A stretch of 64,000 bases of DNA. It comes from Rhodanobacter lindaniclasticus. GTDB taxonomy: Bacteria; Pseudomonadota; Gammaproteobacteria; Xanthomonadales; Rhodanobacteraceae. This document shows positions 26,585 through 36,600 of the stretch, piece by piece. The first letter of the stretch is position 1. Each line of letters opens with the position of its first letter. The translations under genes were made by a program, and so were the position numbers. The DNA lies in contig NZ_MWIO01000002.1 of NCBI RefSeq assembly GCF_004799035.1, positions 1-64,000 on the forward strand. The letters are read 5' to 3'. The notes below the pieces were generated by a model that worked only from the letters and a program-made list of their open reading frames with translations, searched no databases and was not told where the DNA came from.

Positions 26585-28330
26585 TCATTCGGACCACTTC
26601 GGGTGTCGCGCCAGCCACGGCCCAAGCGCAAATGACTGGATGTGATTGTCCGCCCCGCTGAAGTAGAGCGTCGAGAGATCCGGGTCGAGCCGGGATTCGG
26701 TGCCGGCCACGCCCAGGGCAACCGGCTTGCTCCAGCCGCCGGGCCTGGCGAAGGCGATGAAGATGTCGCTCGCGGTCGACGACGACGGTGGACGATCCGA
26801 AGTGAACACGACGAACGACTGGTCTGGCGCCACTGCGGGATCGTAGTCGTCCGTGACGCCGTCGCTGAACGACAACGGCGTCGCCGGCTGCAGCTGTCCA
26901 TCGGCAAGATGGCTGACGTAGAGCCGGAAATGGCTGGTCTTCGGATCAGCCTGCATGAAGTAGACGCTGCCATCGGCCGCCAGCGCCGGCGCATAGACCG
27001 AGCTGCTGCGGTTGACGGTTTCGGGCAGGCGCACCGGCGTGCTCCAGCCGCCGGCACGGCGGTCCGTCCGCCACAGGTTGCCGCCACGGCGTGGCTGCGG
27101 CTTGCCGTCGTAGTAGCCGTCGAGCGCTGCACCGCCGGCGATTGCCGGCCGGTTCGAGGCGAACACCAGGTAGGAGCCGTCCGGCGCCATCGCCGGCTCC
27201 ATGTCCATCCACGCGCCGGCGAACGGCGCCGGCCGGGGCGGGGACCACGTGTCGCCATCCCGATCGGCGAGCAGGATGCGGCGCGACTCGCCGTGGCCGC
27301 GGGCGAAGAACACGGTGTCGCCATCGGGCGCGAAGGCCGGCGAGGCATCGTGCTCCGCCTGCCAGGGCAGCTGCGCAGTCGCCGTGGCGCCGGCGGTTTG
27401 CGCCGCATCCAGCCATGGCGCCAGCGAGACCTGCCAGATGTGGTCGTTGCCGTTGTTCCACGCGGCGCCACGGTCCGGGTCGGTCGGCGGCAGGCGGCGA
27501 TCGCTGTAGAAATACAGCGTGCGATGGTCGGGCCCAAGCTGGGCGCCCATGCTGTGCTTGCCGCCGTTGACGGTGTCGCCGAGATCCTGCAATGCGCTCC
27601 AACCCTCGCGCGTGTGGAAGGCGATGGCGAGGCGATACGGCTGCTGCGCCGTGCGCTTCGTCGCCACCACGATGAACGAGCGATCGGGGGCGATCGCCGG
27701 ATCGCGGATCAGAGCATCCGCCGTGCCGAGCTTCACCACGTACGGCGCCTGGTAGTGGCCATCGCGCCAGATCGAGCGCAGCAGATGCAGGCCCTCATCC
27801 GCGCCGACGCAGCCGATGAAGTAGATGCTGCTGTCGGCGGCGACGCTGGGCGCGAAGCTCATCGAACAGGTGTTGACGACATCGGGCAGGCGCACCGGCT
27901 TGCCCCAGCCGTTGCCGCGGCGATCGACCCGCCACAGGTTCATGCCCTGGCCGGCGCGGCGCTGGCCCGCATGCACCGCATCGAGCGGCGCCGTGCCCGA
28001 GACCGGGCGGTTGGAAACAAACAGCAGGTAGGAGCCGTCCGGCGCCATCGCCGGGTCGAGGTCGCGCCAGCGCCCGGAGAACGGCGCGACGCGCGGCGTC
28101 GACCAGCGCCCGTCGACACGATGCGATTCCATCAAGGTGAAGCTGTCGGTGCCGCGCATGAAGTACACCGTGTTGCCGTCCGTGGTGAATGCGGCGGCGC
28201 CATCGTCGGCGGCGCCGGCAATGCCATCTGGCGCGAACACGGTGACGTCGCCACCTTTGCCTGCCTGGCCCCCCTGGGCCACGCCTGCACAAGCCAGCAG
28301 CACAGCCAGCCATGCGGTCGAAAGTTTCAT
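26585..28330 (-). CDS. Secreted tandem PD40 protein, paralogue 3 (duplicated)
   Basis: 581 residues: signal peptide 'TAWLAVLLACAGVAQGG', then two consecutive copies of the unit seen in the other two PD40 proteins. Copy 1 runs to about residue 315 and ends 'NDHIWQVSLAPWLDAAQ'; copy 2 ends 'DNHIQSFALGPWLARHP'. Both carry 'DPAMAPDGSYL(L/V)F' or 'EPAMAPDGSYLVFASNRP', 'DPA(I/V)APDQSF' and similar strands. It begins inside a 4-base overlap with a 48-codon ORF and is followed 93 bases later by the histidine kinase, so it may feed a signal to that kinase (inference). Confidence 0.88.
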   Translation of the reverse strand: MKLSTAWLAVLLACAGVAQGGQAGKGGDVTVFAPDGIAGAADDGAAAFTTDGNTVYFMRGTDSFTLMESHRVDGRWSTPRVAPFSGRWRDLDPAMAPDGSYLLFVSNRPVSGTAPLDAVHAGQRRAGQGMNLWRVDRRGNGWGKPVRLPDVVNTCSMSFAPSVAADSSIYFIGCVGADEGLHLLRSIWRDGHYQAPYVVKLGTADALIRDPAIAPDRSFIVVATKRTAQQPYRLAIAFHTREGWSALQDLGDTVNGGKHSMGAQLGPDHRTLYFYSDRRLPPTDPDRGAAWNNGNDHIWQVSLAPWLDAAQTAGATATAQLPWQAEHDASPAFAPDGDTVFFARGHGESRRILLADRDGDTWSPPRPAPFAGAWMDMEPAMAPDGSYLVFASNRPAIAGGAALDGYYDGKPQPRRGGNLWRTDRRAGGWSTPVRLPETVNRSSSVYAPALAADGSVYFMQADPKTSHFRLYVSHLADGQLQPATPLSFSDGVTDDYDPAVAPDQSFVVFTSDRPPSSSTASDIFIAFARPGGWSKPVALGVAGTESRLDPDLSTLYFSGADNHIQSFALGPWLARHPKWSE

Positions 28331-28473
28331 GCGTCGGCTCTCCGGTCGGGTGGTGAGTGGTCGAGGCTGGTCGCATGCCGCGCAGCCCGCCACAACGGGG
28401 TGACCTGCGGCGCCATGGTGAGGATCCGCGGCGCTTCGGCGGGGACGAGCGGTCGGCTGGCCGGGTTGTTCAT
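28327..28473 (-). CDS. 48-residue overlapping small ORF
   Basis: Starts in an ATGA overlap with the M23 peptidase stop and ends in an ATGA overlap with the start of PD40 paralogue 3, an exact double coupling that is unlikely by chance. 'MNNPASRPLVPAEAPRILTM...' has no hydrophobic segment or signal peptide, is rich in Pro and Arg, and its third positions are mostly G or C. It may be a true small protein or a coupling cistron that lets ribosomes reach the PD40 gene. No family recognised. Confidence 0.55.
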   Translation of the reverse strand: MNNPASRPLVPAEAPRILTMAPQVTPLWRAARHATSLDHSPPDRRADA

Positions 28474-29660
28474 CGTCCGCCTTGCACCGCCGCGGACCGA
28501 TCCGGAAACCTCACCACCGCGTTGCTGTCCGGCCATTCGTCGCGGCGGGTGGCGCCGTCGCCGATGGCACGCCACGGCTTCCCCAGCCGGGCGATGTCGT
28601 CGTAACCGCCCAGCCGGACGAACGCGCGGATTTCGAACGGCAGGCCTTCGCCACCTAGCGGAGAGCTTGCGTCGGCGACGTGAAAGTGCAGGTGCGGGCC
28701 GGTGGATTCGCCGGAGAAGCCCAGCGATGCGATGACCTGGCCTGTACGCACGCGCTCGCCCACGGCGACGCGGATGCTGCCCTTGCGCAGGTGCTCGTAG
28801 AACGCGTAGCGGCCGTCGGCAAGCTGCAGCACCACGTAGTTGCCGGCATCGTCTTCGGGAACGTGATGCGTGCGCTGCGAGATCCGCGCCGGTTCGTCCA
28901 TGCCGTCACGCACCGCCGCCACGCGTGCATCCGCCACCGCCAGCACGTCGGCGCCGTGGCCGTACCACGTGCGCGCCAGATCGGTATCGCCGTCGGCGTA
29001 GCGACCGTGCGCGTCCAGCTTCACCCAGTCGATCGCGAAGCGGCCGGGCAGGCGGGTCTGGCCGTCGACGCGATAGAACACGCGCCGATGGCCGCGCGGC
29101 CAGTCCGCATCGTGGATCGCCAGCCACGGACCGCCGCGCAGTGGTGGTGCGAGCAGCGAGGGCCGGGTCCGTGGCAGCACCTGCGGCGCGCTGGTGACCT
29201 GCATGGCGGCGCGCGCGCCGTCCACGCGATAGCCGATGCGGTGACGAATCGTCTCGATGCGGGCGCGCGCCGGCAGCGCGACATCGATGAATACCACCGC
29301 CCGCTGGCCCGGTTCGAGCGGCGCCAGGGGCGCGGTCGACGGCGTGGACGCCCCTTCGCCCGACGGCACCGGCGCGGCATCGAGGATGACCGCATGCTGT
29401 TCCAGCGTCTTGCCGGAGAGCCGCGCGATTGGCCGCCCGTCGCGTCCGTCGAGCACGACGAATTCCTCCAGCGCCAGGCGACGGCCGGAGCGGTTGGTCA
29501 GCTGCACTTCGTAGTCGAGTTGCTGGTGGCCTTCCACGCGCACCGGCGTGGGCGGCACCGCAATCGTCATGTCCAGCTCGGCGCCGTGCGCGCGGGTGAT
29601 GCTGGCCGCGATCAGCATCAGGCCCAGCCAGCAGGTTCGCATCACGGGAAGAAATGACAT
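28470..29660 (-). CDS. Secreted M23 family metallopeptidase
   Basis: 396 residues with a signal peptide ('CWLGLMLIAASITRAHG'). An N-terminal beta-rich region (30-170) precedes a LytM/M23 domain: 'DDAGNYVVLQLADGRYAFYE', 'VRTGQVIASLGFSGES' and the zinc motif 'GPHLHFHVAD'. It would cleave peptidoglycan cross-bridges or other peptides in the periplasm; members lacking one ligand act as amidase activators. ATG 29660 is the longer start and ATG 29642 a good alternative. First gene of the operon M23, small ORF, PD40, kinase, regulator. Confidence 0.9.
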   Translation of the reverse strand: MSFLPVMRTCWLGLMLIAASITRAHGAELDMTIAVPPTPVRVEGHQQLDYEVQLTNRSGRRLALEEFVVLDGRDGRPIARLSGKTLEQHAVILDAAPVPSGEGASTPSTAPLAPLEPGQRAVVFIDVALPARARIETIRHRIGYRVDGARAAMQVTSAPQVLPRTRPSLLAPPLRGGPWLAIHDADWPRGHRRVFYRVDGQTRLPGRFAIDWVKLDAHGRYADGDTDLARTWYGHGADVLAVADARVAAVRDGMDEPARISQRTHHVPEDDAGNYVVLQLADGRYAFYEHLRKGSIRVAVGERVRTGQVIASLGFSGESTGPHLHFHVADASSPLGGEGLPFEIRAFVRLGGYDDIARLGKPWRAIGDGATRRDEWPDSNAVVRFPDRSAAVQGGR

Positions 29661-29921
29661 GGCGCGGCTCGCGGGGATGGTCCGTGCACGATGGCAGCGG
29701 CGCTCGCCGGTGTCGCCGGTGCCGTGACGACCGGTGCCGTGGCGGTGACCAGCGGCACGCGGGCCGGTACGGGCGGAACGCGTGCCTGCCGTCGCCGCCG
29801 AAGCTCGTATTGCGGCCGCTCGTCACCCGCGCTCTCGCGTTCGTCACCCATCCGATGCGCGGTGCACGCCGGCCGCGCAGCCTTGCCGGGCGGCATTTCG
29901 TCCGCGCAGGAGGAACGCAGC

Positions 29922-30419
29922 ATGCGCAAGCAACGCAGATTCTCCCTCGGCATGGCGTGCGTCGCCGCGCTGGTGCTGGGGATGCAATGGACCGCCGCGG
30001 TCACCGTCGCCAACGCCACCGGCGTACACGACGAAAGCGCGCGCACCGAGGCCGCGGTGATCGCGGTCGACCAGCACTGGATGGATGCCGAACTCGACGG
30101 CGACAGCGCCTGGCTCGACACCATGCTGCTGCCCGAGTACCGCTCGATCAGCGCCGACGGCGCGGTGCACACGAAAGCCGCAATCCTCGCCCACGCGGCG
30201 AAGAACCGGGGCAACGACGCCGAGCGACGCAAGGTCGAGACATGGTTGAAGGCGCACCCGTCAGCCCAGTCGGTGGTGATCCGCGGCGACACCGCGATCC
30301 TCACCTTCTATGACCCGAAGCTGGGAGCGCGCAACGGCGTGCGCTCCTCCGACATCTTCGTCTACGAAAACGGCCGCTGGCATGCGCTCTACTCGCAGCA
30401 CATCAAGGTGGGCGGGTAG
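29922..30419 (+). CDS. Exported NTF2-like (DUF4440 type) protein
   Basis: 165 residues. The signal peptide is 'RFSLGMACVAALVLGMQWTA' and the rest a cone-shaped NTF2-like fold: 'AVIAVDQHWMDAELDGDSAW', 'LLPEYRSISADGAVHTKAAI', 'SVVIRGDTAILTFYDPKLG' and 'SSDIFVYENGRWHALYSQHI'. SnoaL/DUF4440 relatives bind small ligands or isomerise them; no catalytic residue can be assigned. The ATG follows a strong AGGAGG site. Divergent from the M23 gene and converging on the reductase gene. Confidence 0.82.
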   Translation: MRKQRRFSLGMACVAALVLGMQWTAAVTVANATGVHDESARTEAAVIAVDQHWMDAELDGDSAWLDTMLLPEYRSISADGAVHTKAAILAHAAKNRGNDAERRKVETWLKAHPSAQSVVIRGDTAILTFYDPKLGARNGVRSSDIFVYENGRWHALYSQHIKVGG

Positions 30420-30428
30420 TTCGCGCGA

Positions 30429-31463
30429 TCAGTCCGCGGCCACGCGCACCACCAGCTTGCCGAGGTTGCGGCCCTGCAACAGTCCGATGAAGGCGGCTGG
30501 CGCGTTTTCCAGGCCCTCGACGCGATCCTCGCGCAGGATGATCCGGCCGGCGTCGAGCCAGGCCTGCATGTCCTCGCGGAACGCCGCGAAGCGGTCGGCG
30601 TAGTGGTCGAGGATGACGAAGCCCTGCATGCGGATGCGCTTCTGCAGCACGGCGGCCATCAGCTGCGGGCGGCGATCCGGCCCGGGCGGCGGCGCGTCGT
30701 CGTTGTAGTGCGCGACCAGGCCGCACACCGGCACCCGCGCATGATGGTTGAGCGACGGCAGCACGGCGTCGAGCACCGCGCCGCCCACGTTCTCGAAGTA
30801 CACGTCGATGCCGTCCGGGCAGGCCGCGGCGAGCCGCCCGGCGAGATCCGGCGCGCGGTGGTCGAGGCAGGCATCGAAGCCCAGTTCCTCCACCGCGTGC
30901 CGGCACTTGTCGGGGCCGCCGGCGATGCCGACCACCCGCGCGCCCTTGAGCCGTGCGATCTGCCCGACCACGGCACCGACCGCGCCGGTCGCGGCGGCCA
31001 CCACCACGGTCTCGCCCGGCTGCGGCTGGCCGATGTCGAGCAGGCCGACGTAGGCGGTGAAGCCGGTCATGCCCAGGCCGCCCAGTGCCAGCGAGGGTTG
31101 CGCCAGGTCGCCCAGCGTCGTCAGCGTGTCGCCGGCGGCCACGGCGTAGTCCTGCCAGCCGGCGCTGCCCAGCACCAGCTCGCCGGGCTGGAAGCCGGCA
31201 TGCCGCGAGCTGACCACGCGGCTCACCGTGCCGCCCATCATCGGCTGGCCCAGCTCCAGGCCCGGCGCGTACTCGGTGCCGGCCTCGTCCATCAGGTTGC
31301 GCATGTACGGATCGAGCGAGAGATACAGCGTGCGCAGCAACACCTCACCCTCGCCGGGCGAGGGAAGCGGTGCATGGTCCAGGCGGAAATCCTGCGTGGT
31401 CGGCAACCCGTGCGGACGGGCGGCGAGCACGATGCGGCGATGGGTCGAGGTGTCTTGCGGCAT
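30429..31463 (-). CDS. NADPH-dependent MDR reductase (CurA/leukotriene-B4 type)
   Basis: 344 residues, zinc-independent medium-chain reductase. 'YLSLDPYMRNLM' near residues 46-57 and 'GGLGMTGFTAYVGLLDIGQP' are typical, with the nucleotide-binding 'AAATGAVGAVVGQIARLKGA' and the 'YFENVGGAVLDAVLP' signature. Such enzymes reduce activated C=C bonds (curcumin, alkenals). Follows the SDR gene by 29 bases on the same strand, at the end of the RND efflux operon. Confidence 0.93.
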   Translation of the reverse strand: MPQDTSTHRRIVLAARPHGLPTTQDFRLDHAPLPSPGEGEVLLRTLYLSLDPYMRNLMDEAGTEYAPGLELGQPMMGGTVSRVVSSRHAGFQPGELVLGSAGWQDYAVAAGDTLTTLGDLAQPSLALGGLGMTGFTAYVGLLDIGQPQPGETVVVAAATGAVGAVVGQIARLKGARVVGIAGGPDKCRHAVEELGFDACLDHRAPDLAGRLAAACPDGIDVYFENVGGAVLDAVLPSLNHHARVPVCGLVAHYNDDAPPPGPDRRPQLMAAVLQKRIRMQGFVILDHYADRFAAFREDMQAWLDAGRIILREDRVEGLENAPAAFIGLLQGRNLGKLVVRVAAD

Positions 31464-31492
31464 GCGGAAAGCTCCAGCAGGGGAAGGGACGA

Positions 31493-32227
31493 TCACCAGG
31501 CGATCTGCTTGCCATCGCGGAAGAAGCGACCGGTCGGCGCCGGGGCCGGCAGGCTGGCAGCCCACACCACGCCGGCGGCGCCGACACTGACCGGTCGACC
31601 GCCGGCACCGCCCAGGTCGGTGGCGACCCAGCCCGGGCACACCGCGTTGACCGTGATGCCGCTGCCTTCCAGCTCGGCCGCCAGCGTGCGCGTGTAGGCG
31701 TTGAGCGCGGACTTGGAGGTGCGATAGGCCACGCAGTGCCTGTCGTTCGACGCGCTGGCGGCGCAACCGCTGGACACGTTCACGATGCGGCCGTAGCCGT
31801 GCCGGCGCATCAGCGGCAGCATCGCGCTGGTCAGTCGCCAGCTGCCGTACAGGTGGGTCTGCATCGCGCCCAGTGCGCGGGTGAGGTCGCCGTCGCTGGC
31901 CAGCGCGTCGTGGTCATAGTAGCCGCCGGCGTTGTTGACCAGCACGTCGAGCCGGCCGTAGGTAACTTCGATCCAGCGCGCCAGCGTGTCGACCTGTTCC
32001 TGTCGGGTGACGTCGAGCTGTACCGCGATCACCTCGCCGGGCGCACTGGCCAGCTTGCGCGCCGCGTGCAGGCCCTTGTCCAGATCGCGTGCGCCCAGCA
32101 GCACGGTCATGCCGCGTTCGCTGAGCTGGCTCGCCACCTCGAAGCCGAGGCCGCGGTTGGCGCCGCTGACCAGGGCCACGCGATAGACCGGCGTGCTCGC
32201 CGGCACGCGGCGGGCGGGCCGGCTCAT
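31493..32227 (-). CDS. Short-chain dehydrogenase/reductase
   Basis: 244 residues, classical SDR: cofactor motif 'SGANRGLGFEVASQL' (TGxxxGxG variant), 'NNAGGYYD', catalytic Ser in 'IVNVSSGCAA' and 'YRTSKSALNAY' (YxxxK). Close to carbonyl reductases. An overlap of four bases with the outer-membrane factor gene (ATGA) shows it is translated with the efflux genes. Substrate may be a carbonyl compound also handled by the pump (inference). Confidence 0.93.
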   Translation of the reverse strand: MSRPARRVPASTPVYRVALVSGANRGLGFEVASQLSERGMTVLLGARDLDKGLHAARKLASAPGEVIAVQLDVTRQEQVDTLARWIEVTYGRLDVLVNNAGGYYDHDALASDGDLTRALGAMQTHLYGSWRLTSAMLPLMRRHGYGRIVNVSSGCAASASNDRHCVAYRTSKSALNAYTRTLAAELEGSGITVNAVCPGWVATDLGGAGGRPVSVGAAGVVWAASLPAPAPTGRFFRDGKQIAW

Positions 32228-33666
32228 GGTGCGGCGCCGGTCTGCGCCACCGCGCTGCACTGCTCGTCACCGCAAGCCTGCCAGCCGCCGCCGAGCGACT
32301 TGTACAGGGCGACGGCGCGGGTGTTGATCGCCGCCTCGGCCTGGGCCAGATCGTCTTCGGCGGCGAGCTGGGTACGCTCGGCGTCGAGCAGTTCGAGGAA
32401 GCCGGTGGCGCCTTCCTGGTAGCGCACGCGGGCCAGGTCGGCGGCGCGCTTGCTCTGCGTGGCCTGCTCGATCAGGTGGTCGACGCGGATGCGTTGCTGG
32501 TTGAAGCCGGTGACCGCGTTGTCGATGTCCTCGATCGCCTCCAGCACGCTGCGCTGGTAATTCGCCTGCGCCGCATCGGCGCGCGCCTCGCTGGCGTGCA
32601 GGTTCGCGCGCACGCGCTGCACGTTGAGGCCGGCCCAGTGGATGCTCGGCATCAACGACCAGGCGCGCGTCGACGGACTGCCGAAGTCATTGCTGCGCCC
32701 GGACAGGAAGCCGAGGAAACCACCCAGCGTGATGTGCGGGAAGAAGTCCGCCTTGGCCACGCCGATCCGTGCGGTGGCGGCGGCGTATTCGCGTTCGGCC
32801 ATCTGGACGTCCGGGCGGCGCGACAGCACGTCGCCCGCGTCGCCGATCGGCAAGGTGGTGGCGATCGGGGTGAAACTCTTCGGCGACACGTCGATGTCGA
32901 GCTCGCCCGGACGCTCGCCCAGCAGCACGGCGAGGCGGTATTCGCTGGCGCTGGCCTGGGTCTGCAATAGCGGCAGTTGCGCCTGCACCGCGCTGAGGCG
33001 GGCCTTGGCGCTGGCCACGTCCTGCTCCGAACCGGTGCCGACCTGCTGGCGCACTTCGGTGAGGTGCACGGTCTGGCGCTGGTTGTCGATGTCGCGGCGG
33101 GCGATGTCCAGCCGCAGCTGGCTGCCGCGCAGTTCGAAGTAGTTGCGCGCGACCTCGGCCAGCAGGCTGACCTGCACGTCATGCAAGGCGGCCTCGCGCG
33201 CGCCGAGATCGGCGCCGGCCGCTTCCACCGAGCGGCGCACGCCGCCGAACAGGTCCAGTTCCCATGACGCATCGAAGCCGGCCTGATAGGTCGTGGTGGT
33301 GCTGCGCTGGTCGCTGAAGCCCGGCTGCTGGCCGCGGCTGCGCGTGTAGCTCGCGCCGGTGTCGATGGTCGGAAAGCGGTCGGACTTCGCGCCACTGAGC
33401 AGCGCCCGCGCTTCGTGCAACCGCGCCACCGCGATGCGCAGGTCGAGGTTGTTCGCCGCCGCGCGCTGGATCAGGGCGTCCAGGGTCGGATCGTTGAACT
33501 GCCTCCACCACGCAGACTGGAACGACGCGTTGCTTTCCTGCACGGCGTCGAGGCCCTGCAGTTGCGGCGCGGCGATCTTCTCGGCGTGATAGTTCGGTCC
33601 CACGCTGGCACAGCCGGCCAGTGCCAGGGCCGCGCTGAGCGCGGCGATCTTCAGCATCTTCTTCAT
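32224..33666 (-). CDS. RND efflux outer-membrane factor (NodT/OprM family lipoprotein)
   Basis: 480 residues. Lipobox 'ALALAGCAS' with the lipid-acylated Cys18 shows an outer-membrane lipoprotein. Two repeated TolC-type halves: 'SAWWRQFNDPTLDALIQRAA' and 'GFLGFLSGRSNDFGSPSTRA' around periplasmic coiled coils. It forms the exit duct of the tripartite pump. Its ATG overlaps the permease stop by one base (TGATG), and its stop overlaps the SDR start. Confidence 0.95.
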   Translation of the reverse strand: MKKMLKIAALSAALALAGCASVGPNYHAEKIAAPQLQGLDAVQESNASFQSAWWRQFNDPTLDALIQRAAANNLDLRIAVARLHEARALLSGAKSDRFPTIDTGASYTRSRGQQPGFSDQRSTTTTYQAGFDASWELDLFGGVRRSVEAAGADLGAREAALHDVQVSLLAEVARNYFELRGSQLRLDIARRDIDNQRQTVHLTEVRQQVGTGSEQDVASAKARLSAVQAQLPLLQTQASASEYRLAVLLGERPGELDIDVSPKSFTPIATTLPIGDAGDVLSRRPDVQMAEREYAAATARIGVAKADFFPHITLGGFLGFLSGRSNDFGSPSTRAWSLMPSIHWAGLNVQRVRANLHASEARADAAQANYQRSVLEAIEDIDNAVTGFNQQRIRVDHLIEQATQSKRAADLARVRYQEGATGFLELLDAERTQLAAEDDLAQAEAAINTRAVALYKSLGGGWQACGDEQCSAVAQTGAAP

Positions 33667-36600
33667 CAGTGGTTCTCCAGCGCCGGCTGCGCGTGCGCGG
33701 CGGCGCGTTCGGCCGCGCGCGCCTCGCGGCGCTCGACCAGGGCGCGAATGACGACGTAGAACAGCGGGGTGTAGATCAGCCCGAAGATGGTCACGCCGAG
33801 CATGCCGGCGAACACCGCCACGCCCATCGCGTGGCGCATCTCGGCGCCGGCGCCGCTGGAGGTGACCAGCGGCACCACGCCCATGATGAACGCGATCGAG
33901 GTCATCAGGATCGGGCGCAGCCGCAGCCTGGCGGCTTCCAGCACGGCCTCGTGGCGTGGCACGCCTTCCAGCTGCAGTTCGCGGGCGAACTCCACGATCA
34001 GGATCGCGTTCTTGCACGCCAGCCCCACCAGCACGATCAGGCCGATCTGGGTGAAGATGTTGTTGTCGCCGCCGCTGAGCCAGACACCGGCAATCGCGGA
34101 CAGCAGCACCATCGGCACGATCAGGATCACCGCCAGCGGCAGCGACCAGCTCTCGTACAACGACGACAGCACCAGGAACACCAGCAGCACGCACAACGGG
34201 AACACCAGGATCGCGGTATTGCCGGCCAGGATCTGCTGGTAGGTCAGCTCGGTCCACTCGAAGCTGAAGCCGTTGGGCAGGTTGTCCCTGGCCAGTTTCT
34301 CCATCGCCGCTTGGGCCTGGCCGGAACTGAAGCCGGGCGCGGGGCCGCCGTTGATCTCGGCGGTGGCGTAGCCGTTGTAATGCTGCACGCGGTCCGGGCC
34401 GGCGCCCTGCTGCACGGTGACGAACGAACCCAGCGGCACCATCTGGCCCTGTGCGTTGCGCGTCTTCAGCTGCAGGATGTCCTCGGGCGTGTGGCGGAAC
34501 GCGGGGTCGGCCGACACGTTCACCTGGTAGGTGCGGCCGAAACGGTTGAAGTCGTTGACGTAGAGCGAGCCCATGTAGGCCTGCATGGTCTGGTACACGT
34601 CGCCCAGGTTCACGCCTTCAGCCTTGGCCTTTTCGCGGTTCACGTCGGCGTCCACCTGGGGCACGCTGACCTGGAAGCTGGAGAACAGCCCGGCGAGTGC
34701 CGGATCTTTCCGGCTGGCCGCGATCAGGTTCTGCGTCTGCGCGTACAGCTCGTTGAAGCCGCGGTCGCCGCGGTCCTCGATCTGCATGCGGAAGCCGCCG
34801 ATCGTGCCCAGGCCCATCACCGGCGGCGGCGGGAACACCGCGATGTACGCGTCCTGGATCGAGGCGAACTTCTGGTTCAGCGCGCCGGCGATCGCGCCGG
34901 CGGAAAGATCCGCGCTGCGGCGTTCCTCGAACGGCTTCAGCGTGACGAACACGATGCCGGAGTTGGTCGAGTTGGTGAAGCCATTGATCGACAGGCCGGG
35001 GAAGGCCACGGCGTGCTCCACGCCCGGCTGCTTCAGCGCGATCGCGCCCATGCGCTGGATCACGTCCTCGGAACGGTCGAGCGAGGCCGCGTCGGGCAGC
35101 TGCGCGAATGCCACCAGGTACTGCTTGTCCTGGCCGGGCACGAAGCCGGTCGGCACGTGCGAGAAGCCGAACCAGGTCAGCGCGATCAGGCCGGCATACA
35201 CCACCAGCGCCAGCTTGCCCTTGCCGACGATGCGCTTGACGCCGCCCACGTAGCGCTCCGAACCGCGATGGAAGACGCGGTTGAACGGACGGAACAGCCA
35301 GCCGAACGCGCGGTCGATGCCGCGGGTGAGGCGGTCCTTCGGCGCGTCGTGCGGCTTCAGCAGCACGGCGGCCAGCGCCGGGCTCAGGGTCAGCGAATTG
35401 AACGCGGAGATCACCGTGGAGATCGCGATGGTCAACGCGAACTGGCGATAGAACTGGCCGGTGAGGCCGCTGACGAAGGCGGTCGGGATGAACACCGCGC
35501 ACAGCACCAGCGCGGTGGCCACGATCGGGCCGGTGACCTCGCGCATCGCCTGGCGCGTGGCCTCCTTCGGCGACTGGCCCAGCTCGATGTGCCGCTCGAC
35601 GTTTTCCACCACCACGATCGCGTCATCGACCACGATGCCGATCGCCAGCACCAGGCCGAACAGCGACAGCGCGTTGAGCGAGAACCCGGCCAGGTACATG
35701 ATCGCGAACGTGCCGATCAGCGACACCGGCACCGCCACCAGCGGGATGATCGAGGCGCGCCAGGTCTGCAGGAACAGGATCACCACCAGCACCACCAGCA
35801 GGATCGCTTCCAGCAGCGTGTGCGCCACCGCCTCGATCGAGCCGCGCACGAACACGGTCGGGTCGTAGACGATGGAGTAATCCACCCCTTGCGGGAAATC
35901 CTGCTTCAGCTGCGCCATGGTGGCGCGCACTTCGTCGGAGATCTGGATCGCGTTGGACCCCGGCCGCGCGAAGATCGGCAAGGCCACCGCCGGCTTGTTG
36001 TCCAGCAGGCTGCGCAGCGCGTAGTTGTTCGAGCCCAGGTCGACCTTGGCCACGTCACTCAGGTGGGTGACGCCACCGTTGGCGTCGGTGCGCACGATGA
36101 TGTGGCGGAAGTCGTCCTCGCTGACCAGCCGGCCGCGCGTGTTGATGTTGAGCTGGAACGCGGAGTTGGACGGGCCGGGCGGCGCGTTCAGCGCACCGGC
36201 GGCGACCTGCACGTTCTGCTCGCGGATCGCGGCGATCACGTCGCCGGTGGTGAGCGAGCGCTGCGCCAGCTTCTGCGGGTCCAGCCACACGCGCATCGAG
36301 TATTCGCCGGCGCCGAAGATCTGCACGTCGCCGACGCCGTCGAGCCGGCCCAGCACGTCCTTCACGTGCAGCCGCGCGTAGTTCGACAGGTACAGCATGT
36401 CGTAGCGCTGGTCGGGCGAGGTGAGGTGCACCACCATGGTCAGGTCGGGCGAGCTCTTCTGCGTGGTCACGCCGAGCCGCTGCACTTCCTCGGGCAGCTT
36501 CGGCAGGGCTTGCGCCACGCGGTTCTGCACGTCGACCTGGGCGTTGTCGAGATCGGTGCCCAGCGCGAACGTCACGGTCAGGGTGAGCGCGCCATCGCTG

